From an uncultured Selenomonas sp. (GTDB lineage Bacteria > Bacillota > Negativicutes > Selenomonadales > Selenomonadaceae), in the NCBI GenBank assembly GCA_905373085.1, contig CAJPRR010000098.1, positions 1 through 8,599 of the forward strand: DNA of 8,599 nucleotides, in the 5' to 3' direction. The notes under the pieces are model-generated. The model was not told where the DNA came from. It worked only from the letters and a program-made list of their open reading frames with translations, and did no database searches. Positions 1 to 5,934 of the stretch are shown here, in pieces. Position 1 is the stretch's first letter; each line of letters starts with the position of its first letter. The translations under genes were made by a program, and so were the position numbers.

Positions 1-560
1 CGAACATGCTCGTGTGCCTCGGCTCGTGCCTCGTCATGCTCATCTCGACGGCGATCTATCAGGGCGTCGAGGGCAAGACGAACGCCGATCCTGCACGCCT
101 TGCGGCACAGGTCGTCTCCGGCATCGGCTTCTTGGGTGCGGGCGCGATCATGAAGGAGGGGCTGACGGTCACGGGACTGACGACGGCGGCCTGCCTCTGG
201 GTCGTCGCGGGCGTCGGCCTCGCCGTCGGCGGCGGCTACTACACGGCGGCTCTTTTGGCGACGGGACTCGTCTTCGTGACGCTCGGCGCACTTTCTCGCA
301 TCGACGAGTGGGTGCTGCATGACAACCACATCCTCCTGACGGTCTTCACGCGCGACCTGCCCGGCCAGATCGTGCACGTCAACGAGTGCATCGAGGATAT
401 GAACCTCACGGTGCATACGGTCAAGACGACGCGCTCGCAGGACGGCGACCGCGCCCTCGTGCTGGAATTCGAGCTTTTCAACCACGCGAAGGTCAAGGGC
501 GTCACACTCGCCGAAGCCATAGGCCGCATCGAAGGCGTCACGGGGGTCAGTATCGCCTGA
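1..560 (+). CDS. MgtC/SapB family membrane protein, C-terminal part (5' end outside window)
   Basis: The frame is already open at the left edge: the bases before the first in-window ATG (position 6) read Thr-Asn, as expected inside the family's conserved segment, so this ATG is internal. About 185 residues are visible. Counting from that Met, residues 1-20 and roughly 54-96 are hydrophobic helices. Between them lies the MgtC hallmark around residues 28-52, with DPARLAAQVVSGIGFLGAGA followed by IMKEG. From about residue 107 to the end is a soluble alpha/beta region (HILLTVFTRDLPGQI onward) resembling the ACT-like C-terminal domain of longer MgtC proteins. MgtC proteins are inner-membrane proteins tied to growth in low magnesium and to control of membrane potential or ATP synthase; SapB-type relatives are often uncharacterised, so the exact role here is not known. 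The stop is TGA. No convincing terminator follows it, and the next gene has its own promoter. Confidence 0.9.
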   Translation, partial: NMLVCLGSCLVMLISTAIYQGVEGKTNADPARLAAQVVSGIGFLGAGAIMKEGLTVTGLTTAACLWVVAGVGLAVGGGYYTAALLATGLVFVTLGALSRIDEWVLHDNHILLTVFTRDLPGQIVHVNECIEDMNLTVHTVKTTRSQDGDRALVLEFELFNHAKVKGVTLAEAIGRIEGVTGVSIA

Positions 561-642
561 GAAGCGGAATCTTCCTCCACGCCTTTCACGCGCGAGGGAT
601 GTTCCTCCCAAGATCCGGGCTTCCATAGTCTTCCCAGCTGAT

Positions 643-671
643 TAGACGCAGAAGAAAGAATTTGCTATAAT
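643..671 (+). promoter_or_regulatory. Sigma-70-type extended -10 promoter for the symporter gene
   Basis: A perfect TATAAT sits at 666-671, preceded by TG at 663-664 (extended -10, TGCTATAAT). Exactly 17 bases upstream is TAGACG (643-648), matching four of six bases of TTGACA. The surrounding stretch is AT-rich against a GC-rich background. Transcription should start near 678, giving a leader of about 90 bases before the symporter start. Matches are read directly from the sequence; activity is inferred. Confidence 0.75.
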
Positions 672-701
672 GAAGAGGCAAGAAGACAGTTCCACGCTTT
701 T

Positions 702-721
702 CCAAGAGGAAACCCTCTTGG
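702..721 (+). other. Perfect 8-bp hairpin in the symporter mRNA leader
   Basis: CCAAGAGG (702-709) pairs perfectly with CCTCTTGG (714-721) around a four-base AAAC loop. A flanking TTCC (690-693) can pair with GGAA (723-726) across short internal loops. The hairpin lies between the predicted transcription start and the ribosome-binding region, and no U-run follows directly, so it does not look like an intrinsic terminator. It could stabilise the mRNA or regulate translation; the sequence does not decide between these. Confidence 0.5.
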
Positions 722-752
722 CGGAATTGCCCCCGAATATCTATCTTTTATG

Positions 753-758
753 AAAGGG
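753..758 (+). promoter_or_regulatory. Ribosome binding site AAAGGG that favours the TTG start at 769
   Basis: The only Shine-Dalgarno-like run upstream of the symporter is AAAGGG. It lies 10 bases from the TTG at 769 but only one base from the in-frame GTG at 760, which is too close for normal initiation. This favours TTG, though GTG cannot be excluded. Confidence 0.5.
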
Positions 759-768
759 TGTGGAAACC

Positions 769-1977
769 TTGAATCTCTCTGTACGCATCTTCATCGCACT
801 CGTCCTCGCGGTCGTCGTCGGACTGGCCGTCGGAGAAGAGTACATCGGCTTCATCAACTGGTGGATCGCGCCGATCGGCACGATCTTCATCAACCTCATC
901 AAGATGATGATCGTACCCGTCGTCTTCTCGTCGCTGATCGTCGGCGTCACGAGCCTGGGCGACACGAAGACGCTCGGACGCATCAGCGCCAAGGCGGTCG
1001 GCATCTATCTGTCTACGACGGCGATCGCCATCATCATCGGCTTCTCGGTGGCGGGCGTCATCCATCCGGGCGTCGGCCTCGCCCTGAGCGGCACGGCGCC
1101 CGAGATGAAGGAAGCGCCGTCCGTCATGCAGGTCTTGGTCAACATGGTGCCGACGAATCCCATCGCGTCGATGGCGAAGGGCGAGATCCTGCCCGTCATC
1201 ATCTTCGCGCTCTTCATCGGCGTCTCCATCACGCAGGTCGGCGGCGAGCGCGGCGCGAAGCTCATCGGCTTCTTCGACGCCTGCGCCGAGGTTTGCTACA
1301 AGGCGATCGGCATGATCATGGCGTTCGCGCCCTACGGCGTCTTCGCGCTCCTCCTGCCTGTCGTCGCGAAGAACGGGCCGAAGGTGCTGCTGCCGCTCCT
1401 CTCCGTCATCCTCTGCGCCTTCATCGGCAGCATCATTCATGCGGTGCTCGTCTACTCGACGATGGCTTCCGTCTTCGGCAAGATGAGTCCCATCAAGTTC
1501 TTCCGCGGCATGTCGGAGGCAATGATGCTCGCCTTTACGACGTGCTCGAGTTCGGGCACGCTGCCGGTCAACATGAAGAACTGCGAAGAGAAGCTCGGCG
1601 TCTCGCGCAAGATCTCCTCCTTCGTCCTGCCCTTGGGCGCGACGATCAACATGGACGGCACGGCGCTCTACATGGGCGTGTGCTCGCTCTTCATTGCGAA
1701 CGTCTTCGGCATCGACCTCACATTCCAGCAGATGGCGATGATCGTCCTCACGGGCACGCTCGCCTCCATCGGCACGGCGGGCGTGCCGGGCGCGGGTCTC
1801 ATCATGCTCGCGATGGTGCTGCAGGCGGCGCAGCTGCCGTTCGAAGGTCTTGCGCTCGTCGCCGGCATCGACCGCATCCTCGACATGATCCGCACGTGTC
1901 TCAACGTCACGGGCGACGGCGCCGTCTCCATCGTCGTCGCTGCGTCCGAGGGCGAGCATTCCTCGTCGAAAGCCTGA
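769..1977 (+). CDS. Dicarboxylate/amino acid:cation symporter (DAACS family, glutamate/aspartate type)
   Basis: This inner-membrane secondary transporter takes up glutamate, aspartate or C4-dicarboxylates with Na+ or H+. The product is about 402 residues, the usual family size, and hydrophobic throughout. Signatures, numbered from the alternative GTG at 760: the serine-rich hairpin-1 motif TTCSSSGTLP (260-269), NMDGTA in TM7 (297-302), the hairpin-2 motif SIGTAGVPGAG (336-346), and TM8 DRILDMIRTCLNVTGD (371-386). By alignment with the archaeal homologue GltPh, D375, R378, T379 and N382 match the aspartate-binding D394, R397, T398 and N401, and D386 matches the sodium-site D405. The arginine points to acidic substrates rather than the neutral amino acids of ASCT or SstT types. 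The TTG at 769 is preferred over GTG 760 because of ribosome-binding-site spacing; both give a plausible N-terminus. The gene has its own promoter and is followed after 9 bases by the next gene, suggesting co-transcription. Family assignment is secure; the exact substrate is not. Confidence 0.95.
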   Translation: MNLSVRIFIALVLAVVVGLAVGEEYIGFINWWIAPIGTIFINLIKMMIVPVVFSSLIVGVTSLGDTKTLGRISAKAVGIYLSTTAIAIIIGFSVAGVIHPGVGLALSGTAPEMKEAPSVMQVLVNMVPTNPIASMAKGEILPVIIFALFIGVSITQVGGERGAKLIGFFDACAEVCYKAIGMIMAFAPYGVFALLLPVVAKNGPKVLLPLLSVILCAFIGSIIHAVLVYSTMASVFGKMSPIKFFRGMSEAMMLAFTTCSSSGTLPVNMKNCEEKLGVSRKISSFVLPLGATINMDGTALYMGVCSLFIANVFGIDLTFQQMAMIVLTGTLASIGTAGVPGAGLIMLAMVLQAAQLPFEGLALVAGIDRILDMIRTCLNVTGDGAVSIVVAASEGEHSSSKA

Positions 1978-1986
1978 GGCGAAGAC

Positions 1987-2712
1987 ATGCAGCACGGTCT
2001 TGCAAGGATTCTGACACTCGCGCTTTCTGCCGTGCTTCTTGCGGCAATTTTCCCCTTGCCCGCAGGTGCGGCAGAAAGCGCAAAGGCGGCTTCCGTCGCC
2101 GAGGCTGCGGCTGCTGAAAATGCGGCTGCCCGAATGGCAGGGACTGAAAAAGACTTGCCGCCGGCGCCGATCGGCCAGCGCCACATCGTGCTGCTGCGTC
2201 CCGTCGTGCCGCGCTCGATGCCGCCGGAAGTCATCGAAGAGATGACGGCGCGTCTCGTGCGCGACTTCCACGTGCCGCTCAACGAGACGCTGCGTGCCGT
2301 GGTCTATGCGAGCGATGACGGCGTGCGGCAGACGATGAAGATCATCTACAGCGGCAAGGGAAAGCTGGCTTCGCGCATGCGCGAAGCCGCCGAAGCGACG
2401 GATGCCGACTATATCGCGGGCTTCGTCGTCACGAACTACGAGGAGTCCTCCTACCGCAACTGGAAGGGCGACCTCATCCTGCACAGCTACGTCAGTCTGC
2501 AGCTCATCGGCTACGACCGCGAGCGCGATCTCGTCATCGACCTGCCCGCTTCGCGCAGCTACAACGGCGAGTACACGAGAAGCGGCACGGCACGCATCCT
2601 CGTGCTCTTCGAGCTTGACCGTCTGATGGACGAAGCGGCCTTTCCCTCGACGCTCTTTCCCGTCACGGATTGGATCGACAAGCCGCGCGGGCAGAAAGCC
2701 CTGGCGAAATGA
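1987..2712 (+). CDS. Exported protein of unknown function, possibly CsgG/LpoB-like fold
   Basis: I do not recognise a named family. The 241-residue product has a classic Sec signal peptide: a basic start (R7), a hydrophobic core at about 8-24, and an AGA|AE cleavage site near 28. An alanine-rich linker runs to about residue 55. The mature domain (about 65-230) starts with a strand RHIVLLRPV, then a helix (PPEVIEEMTARLVRDF), later a helix ending in ATDADYIAGFVV, and strands ILHSYVSLQLIGYD and RDLVIDLP. This order resembles the alpha/beta periplasmic domains of CsgG or LpoB-like proteins, where a helix is followed by 'ADY-hydrophobic-G'; that is a weak inference. There is no lipobox cysteine, so the protein should be free in the periplasm or released. 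Its ribosome binding site (GAGG, 1976-1979) overlaps the symporter stop codon, 7 bases from the ATG, so translation may be coupled. The gene is probably the last of its transcript, given the terminator downstream. Confidence 0.8.
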   Translation: MQHGLARILTLALSAVLLAAIFPLPAGAAESAKAASVAEAAAAENAAARMAGTEKDLPPAPIGQRHIVLLRPVVPRSMPPEVIEEMTARLVRDFHVPLNETLRAVVYASDDGVRQTMKIIYSGKGKLASRMREAAEATDADYIAGFVVTNYEESSYRNWKGDLILHSYVSLQLIGYDRERDLVIDLPASRSYNGEYTRSGTARILVLFELDRLMDEAAFPSTLFPVTDWIDKPRGQKALAK

Positions 2713-2783
2713 TACGGCAGAAAGTGTGCATGGCAGTTCCGATCTGCTGCATATCATGAGCCGAATCTCCCATACAGAAGCAA

Positions 2784-2816
2784 AAGCCGCTTTCGGAAAT
2801 CATCCGAAAGCGGCTT
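2784..2816. terminator. Long perfect hairpin between convergent genes, probable bidirectional terminator
   Basis: AAGCCGCTTTCGGA (2784-2797) pairs perfectly with TCCGAAAGCGGCTT (2803-2816) around a five-base AATCA loop. Read on the - strand it is followed by TTTTGCTTC (the first two Ts in the stem). Read on the + strand it is followed by CTTCTTCAT. Both tails are moderately U-rich, fitting a shared terminator for the convergent operons. Confidence 0.75.
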
Positions 2817-2837
2817 CTTCATAAAAAAAGCGATCCG

Positions 2838-2880
2838 AGACGCATGCAGCCGACAAAACGGCTGCGCGTCTTTTCTTTCT
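2838..2880 (+). terminator. Intrinsic terminator of the + strand operon, abutting the stop of the opposing gene
   Basis: AGACGC (2838-2843) pairs with GCGTCT (2866-2871) and GCAGCCG (2846-2852) with CGGCTGC (2859-2865), with a two-base bulge and an ACAAAA loop. TTTTCTTTCT follows at once, a good U-tract on the + strand. Read on the - strand the same hairpin is followed by TTTTTTT only after about eight bases. The T-tract reaches the stop codon (2880-2882) of the convergent deacetylase gene. Confidence 0.8.
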
Positions 2881-4829
2881 CAAAACGGGCTGATCGTCTT
2901 CTCCTTTGCCAGCGGAATCTGCTTCATCCTTTGATCGTAGCCTTCCGTCAGGTAGTCGCCGAGGAGGGCGACCTTGAACTTTCCCGGATGGCCGTCGGGC
3001 AGGAGGTCGTTCGCCGTCAGCAGCATGTCGAGGGCGGGCGCCGTGCGCATGGCGGTCGCGCTCATGTGCATGACGAGGATCGCGCCGCGCTTCACCGAGC
3101 CGTCGTCTTCGTGCGTCAGGCGATGCAGGATGCCGACGAGGGATTCGAGGGAGACGGCGTTGTAGTCCTCCGTGCTGCCGCTGCCGTTGACAACGTAATC
3201 GAAGCCGTTATGCAGAATGCTCGCGACGCCTGTGCGGCTCACGGCGAGCGTCGGCGGGCGCAGGATGCGCGTCAGGGCGTATCTCCCCGACGGCAGGCGC
3301 ATGTCGCCCATGGTCAGCGCGAGCTTCTCGTAGGAGGAGCGCACGTCGAGTTCGTAAGTCTCCTCGTCCATAATAGCCTTGTTCCTGCCGTTCTTGTCCT
3401 GCACGCACATGGGCGTGTGCGTGTCCGTATGACTGCCGACCTCGTTGCCATTCGCCACGATAGCACGCACGAGATTCGGATTGTTGTGGATGTTCTTCGT
3501 GATGATGAAGAACGTGCCGTGCACGCGGTGCTTGTTCAAGACGGCAAGCAGATGGTTGATGGAATCGTCGCTTCCCCAGTCGTCGAAGGTGAAGAACACG
3601 GTTCGCGCGGGCGCCGTCTTGACGATGCCCGTCCTGTCTGCGCGGCGCATCTCCATGCGCGAAAAGCCGAACATGCGATCCGTCTCGCCGACTTCGGGCG
3701 CACCGACATAGCGTTTGTAGAATTCCTGCGAAAACGCGCTGCCCGTGAGCTTTTCCTTGCGAATGTACGGGCGGATTTCCTCGGGCAATGTCGCTGAATC
3801 GACGGGATATGTATAAAGAGCCGATGTATCGCCGAGAACATCGAGGACAGATGTGCAGGCATAGCCCGAGGCCGCCCGCTCCCTCTCTCGCTCCTCGGGC
3901 AGGGCGTGCGTCACATAAGCGATATTGTCAACCTTCTCCCGCTTCAAGGTGCGCAGAAGCTCAACGGCGAGCGAGGAGTGCGTATAGTAGTCCGTGCGCA
4001 TGTAGATGATCTCGCCGCGGTTGAACGACGTCGTCCAGCGTCCGAAGAGGTCGGGCATGACTTCTGCGGGCGACTGCGCGTCCTTGTGCTTCGACTGCAC
4101 GGCGTTGAAGCCCTGCCCGACGAGGATGCAGCCCAGCGCGGAGACCGCCTCGCCAATCGCCGGCTCGTCCGCGCCCGCCATCTGGCGCACGACATTCGTT
4201 TCCTGGCCGTAGGCTCGAAGCCCTTCGCGGATGCGCTCGATCTGCGCACAATAGTCGTCGAAGCCCGCGCCCTCCTCGGGACGCAGGCCGATGCCAAGTT
4301 CCTGCCCATAGGCGCGAATCAACTCGATATTCCTCCGGTTCCTCGAAAGCTCGCGCTCCGTGACGAAGAAGGTGCCGCGCATTCCCTGAGCCTTCATTTC
4401 CTCCAATATTTCAAGAAGAGGCGCCTCCTTCGACAATCCGCCGAACGTAAAGATGACGGCGGGCTTCGTGCTGCAGATGAAGCGCCTCTTCTCGGCAATG
4501 TGGCCGAGATTCTTCCTGCGCAGCGCGGCATAGGCGCTCTCCTCGGCGCTCTCCTGCATCGTCTGTCCGCGCAAGCCTTGCACTTCTTCCGCCTCGTCCG
4601 GCAGTTCCAAGGCTCTCCCCGCCTCTTCCTGCCGCGCAGAAGCCTCCGTGCCCGCGAGCGCCGCGAGTCTCGACGCTTCAAAGGCTGCCGCGGCATCGGC
4701 TCTCTCAGCCGCAGGCGCAGCGGCCGCTGCGGTGCTGCAAAGAGCGGCGAACAGGAAGGCCATGGCGCAGAGAGCGCCCTTCTTCCCGCTTCTTTTCTTT
4801 ATCTTCCCATCGCGCATGACTGCTCCCAT
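2880..4829 (-). CDS. Exported tandem NodB-domain (CE4) polysaccharide deacetylase; first domain degenerate, second intact
   Basis: CE4/NodB enzymes remove acetyl groups from N-acetylated sugar polymers using a metal held by Asp-His-His. The product is 649 residues from the ATG at 4829, chosen because AGAGGA lies 9 bases upstream. An ATG at 4859 would overlap the preceding gene; one at 4817 is also possible. The N-terminus (basic KIKKRSGKK, then an Ala/Leu-rich core) is a signal peptide, followed by an Ala/Glu-rich helical linker to about residue 110. Domain 1 (about 120-345) keeps the strand AVIFTF and GTFFV but has TFGG in place of TFDD, and GIGLRPEE where the two metal histidines should be, so it should not be catalytic. 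Domain 2 (about 405-640) has TFDD (D416 base, D417 metal), SHTDTH (H467, H471), RLP (511-513) and LVMH (H588), a complete set. The gene lies 13 bases after the GH18 lipoprotein gene. It should act outside the cytoplasmic membrane. Whether the substrate is peptidoglycan or a poly-GlcNAc-type polymer is open. Confidence 0.9.
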   Translation of the reverse strand: MGAVMRDGKIKKRSGKKGALCAMAFLFAALCSTAAAAAPAAERADAAAAFEASRLAALAGTEASARQEEAGRALELPDEAEEVQGLRGQTMQESAEESAYAALRRKNLGHIAEKRRFICSTKPAVIFTFGGLSKEAPLLEILEEMKAQGMRGTFFVTERELSRNRRNIELIRAYGQELGIGLRPEEGAGFDDYCAQIERIREGLRAYGQETNVVRQMAGADEPAIGEAVSALGCILVGQGFNAVQSKHKDAQSPAEVMPDLFGRWTTSFNRGEIIYMRTDYYTHSSLAVELLRTLKREKVDNIAYVTHALPEERERERAASGYACTSVLDVLGDTSALYTYPVDSATLPEEIRPYIRKEKLTGSAFSQEFYKRYVGAPEVGETDRMFGFSRMEMRRADRTGIVKTAPARTVFFTFDDWGSDDSINHLLAVLNKHRVHGTFFIITKNIHNNPNLVRAIVANGNEVGSHTDTHTPMCVQDKNGRNKAIMDEETYELDVRSSYEKLALTMGDMRLPSGRYALTRILRPPTLAVSRTGVASILHNGFDYVVNGSGSTEDYNAVSLESLVGILHRLTHEDDGSVKRGAILVMHMSATAMRTAPALDMLLTANDLLPDGHPGKFKVALLGDYLTEGYDQRMKQIPLAKEKTISPF

Positions 4830-4833
4830 CTCT

Positions 4834-4842
4834 TCCTTTCCT
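4834..4842 (-). promoter_or_regulatory. Ribosome binding site that decides the deacetylase start
   Basis: On the - strand the bases directly after the upstream TAG stop read AGGAAAGGAAGAG up to the ATG at 4829. The AGGA core is spaced correctly for 4829. The longer frame from 4859 has no such site and would run 17 bases into the preceding gene. Confidence 0.55.
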
Positions 4843-5865
4843 CTACTCGCTTCGTACATCGGCGATAGTGTCGTTGCCGCCGAGCCGCCAAATGCTCACC
4901 GCCTCGACGCCGTTTTCTGCCGCGAGCGTGATCCATGCGTTCAGCGTCTCCCCATCCGCATACCAAACTTCCCCGTCGTGCCCGTCCGCCGAGAATGTGA
5001 AGTGAAGCGCCGCGCTCTCGGCGTCGCGCTCGGGCGTCTTGCCGTGCTTCTTCGCCAAGGCGGCCGCCTCCTTCTCCGTGAGGAAACGCGCCTCGCCCTT
5101 CTTGAGACCGAAAAATCCGTAATCCTGCCACAGACAGCCGCCCGTCGCAAAGGCCGCCGCTTTTCTGCCGGGCAAGGCTTCCATCTTCTTCAAAGTCTTT
5201 TCGATGAAGTCGCGGTCCGCCTTCGGACCCGGGCCGCTGTGCTTGCCGTGAAGGTTGTAGAACATCACGACGTACTCGGCTTCTGCGGGAAGCCCTTCAA
5301 AAGGCATCGAGGGTTCGAGCACGACGCGAAGCTTCAGGCCGCGCTCTTTCGTGACCTCGGCAAGCTTCTGAAGGAATGCGCGATAGCGCGTCATGATCTC
5401 CTCGTCCTTGCGGAAGTTCTCGTAGTCGAGTTCCACGCCCTCCATGCCGAATTTCTCTGCCGTCTCTGCCATCAGACGCGCCTCCTTTTCGATTCCCTCG
5501 TCCGTCGCGAGGAGGCGGCGCAGAAGTTCCCTGTCCTTTTCCACGTGTTTTTCGCCCATGACGTCATTCGTGAAACTCAGATAGCGTTCGACCTTGCGAA
5601 TGCGGTACGAATTCACGAGGGACTTCACTTCTTCGGGCACATAAAGCTCGTCCTTCTCGTCGTAGCAAGCGGCGAAGATGGCGACCTTCGAGAGCTTGCC
5701 GCGCATCAGGCGATAGTCGGCGTCACCGGCCGCCGCATCCCAGCGGACATGCCAGGTTGCAAGTTCCACGGGCGCATGCGGCGCACTCTTCAGCGGCTCC
5801 GCCTGCACGCATCCCCCGAGGGACAGCCCCGCGGCAAGAAACAGCCCCAACATCAACCAGCGCAT
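4843..5865 (-). CDS. GH18-type glycoside hydrolase lipoprotein
   Basis: GH18 enzymes (chitinases, spore-cortex YaaH/SleL types, ENGases) cleave beta-1,4 bonds next to N-acetylglucosamine by substrate-assisted catalysis. The 340-residue product begins with a lipoprotein signal: R2, a hydrophobic stretch, and lipobox L16-G-G-C19, so it should be membrane anchored through C19. The catalytic strand reads MEGVELDYENF (141-151), matching DGxDxDxE with E149 as catalytic acid and D147 retained; the two outer aspartates are E142 and E145. MFYN (201-204) fits the conserved Met-x-Tyr-Asp/Asn strand, and AVSIWRLGG (322-330) fits the final barrel strand of YaaH-like proteins (ISYWRLG). There are no LysM or chitin-binding modules, so the protein is a bare catalytic barrel. 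The start is fixed by a strong AAGGGGAGG (5871-5879) five bases before the ATG. It sits between two NodB-domain genes in the same direction, suggesting that hydrolysis and deacetylation act on one amino-sugar polymer. Confidence 0.88.
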   Translation of the reverse strand: MRWLMLGLFLAAGLSLGGCVQAEPLKSAPHAPVELATWHVRWDAAAGDADYRLMRGKLSKVAIFAACYDEKDELYVPEEVKSLVNSYRIRKVERYLSFTNDVMGEKHVEKDRELLRRLLATDEGIEKEARLMAETAEKFGMEGVELDYENFRKDEEIMTRYRAFLQKLAEVTKERGLKLRVVLEPSMPFEGLPAEAEYVVMFYNLHGKHSGPGPKADRDFIEKTLKKMEALPGRKAAAFATGGCLWQDYGFFGLKKGEARFLTEKEAAALAKKHGKTPERDAESAALHFTFSADGHDGEVWYADGETLNAWITLAAENGVEAVSIWRLGGNDTIADVRSE

Positions 5866-5889
5866 AAAAACCTCCCCTTACGCCACGCA

Positions 5890-5916
5890 GGGCGCGCAAG
5901 CTTCTCTCACGCGCCC
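5890..5916 (-). other. GC-rich intercistronic hairpin in the deacetylase/GH18 operon
   Basis: In the 69-base gap between two operon genes, GGGCGCG (5890-5896) pairs perfectly with CGCGCCC (5910-5916) around a 13-base loop. No U-tract follows on the - strand, so it is unlikely to terminate. It could protect or mark an mRNA end and so set different levels for the upstream and downstream genes. The pairing is seen; the role is inferred. Confidence 0.4.
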
Positions 5917-5934
5917 TCTCTTCGGCATGCAATA

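Noticed and set aside
586..612. Weak inverted repeat (GAGGGA ... TTCCTC) after the MgtC-type gene as a terminator
   Set aside because: The loop would be only two bases, one pair is mismatched and no T-run follows.
672..768. Riboswitch in the symporter leader
   Set aside because: The leader is about 90 bases, has a single simple hairpin and no recognisable conserved core of a known class.
748..2757. A 669-codon open frame on the - strand across the symporter region
   Set aside because: The translation is a run of Arg/Asp/Glu/His typical of a frame opposite a GC-rich gene, and it overlaps the symporter and exported protein entirely.
4830..4859. Upstream ATG at 4859 as the start of the tandem deacetylase
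   Set aside because: It would overlap the GH18 gene by 17 bases, lacks a ribosome binding site and adds a charged stretch before the signal peptide; ATG 4829 is better placed.
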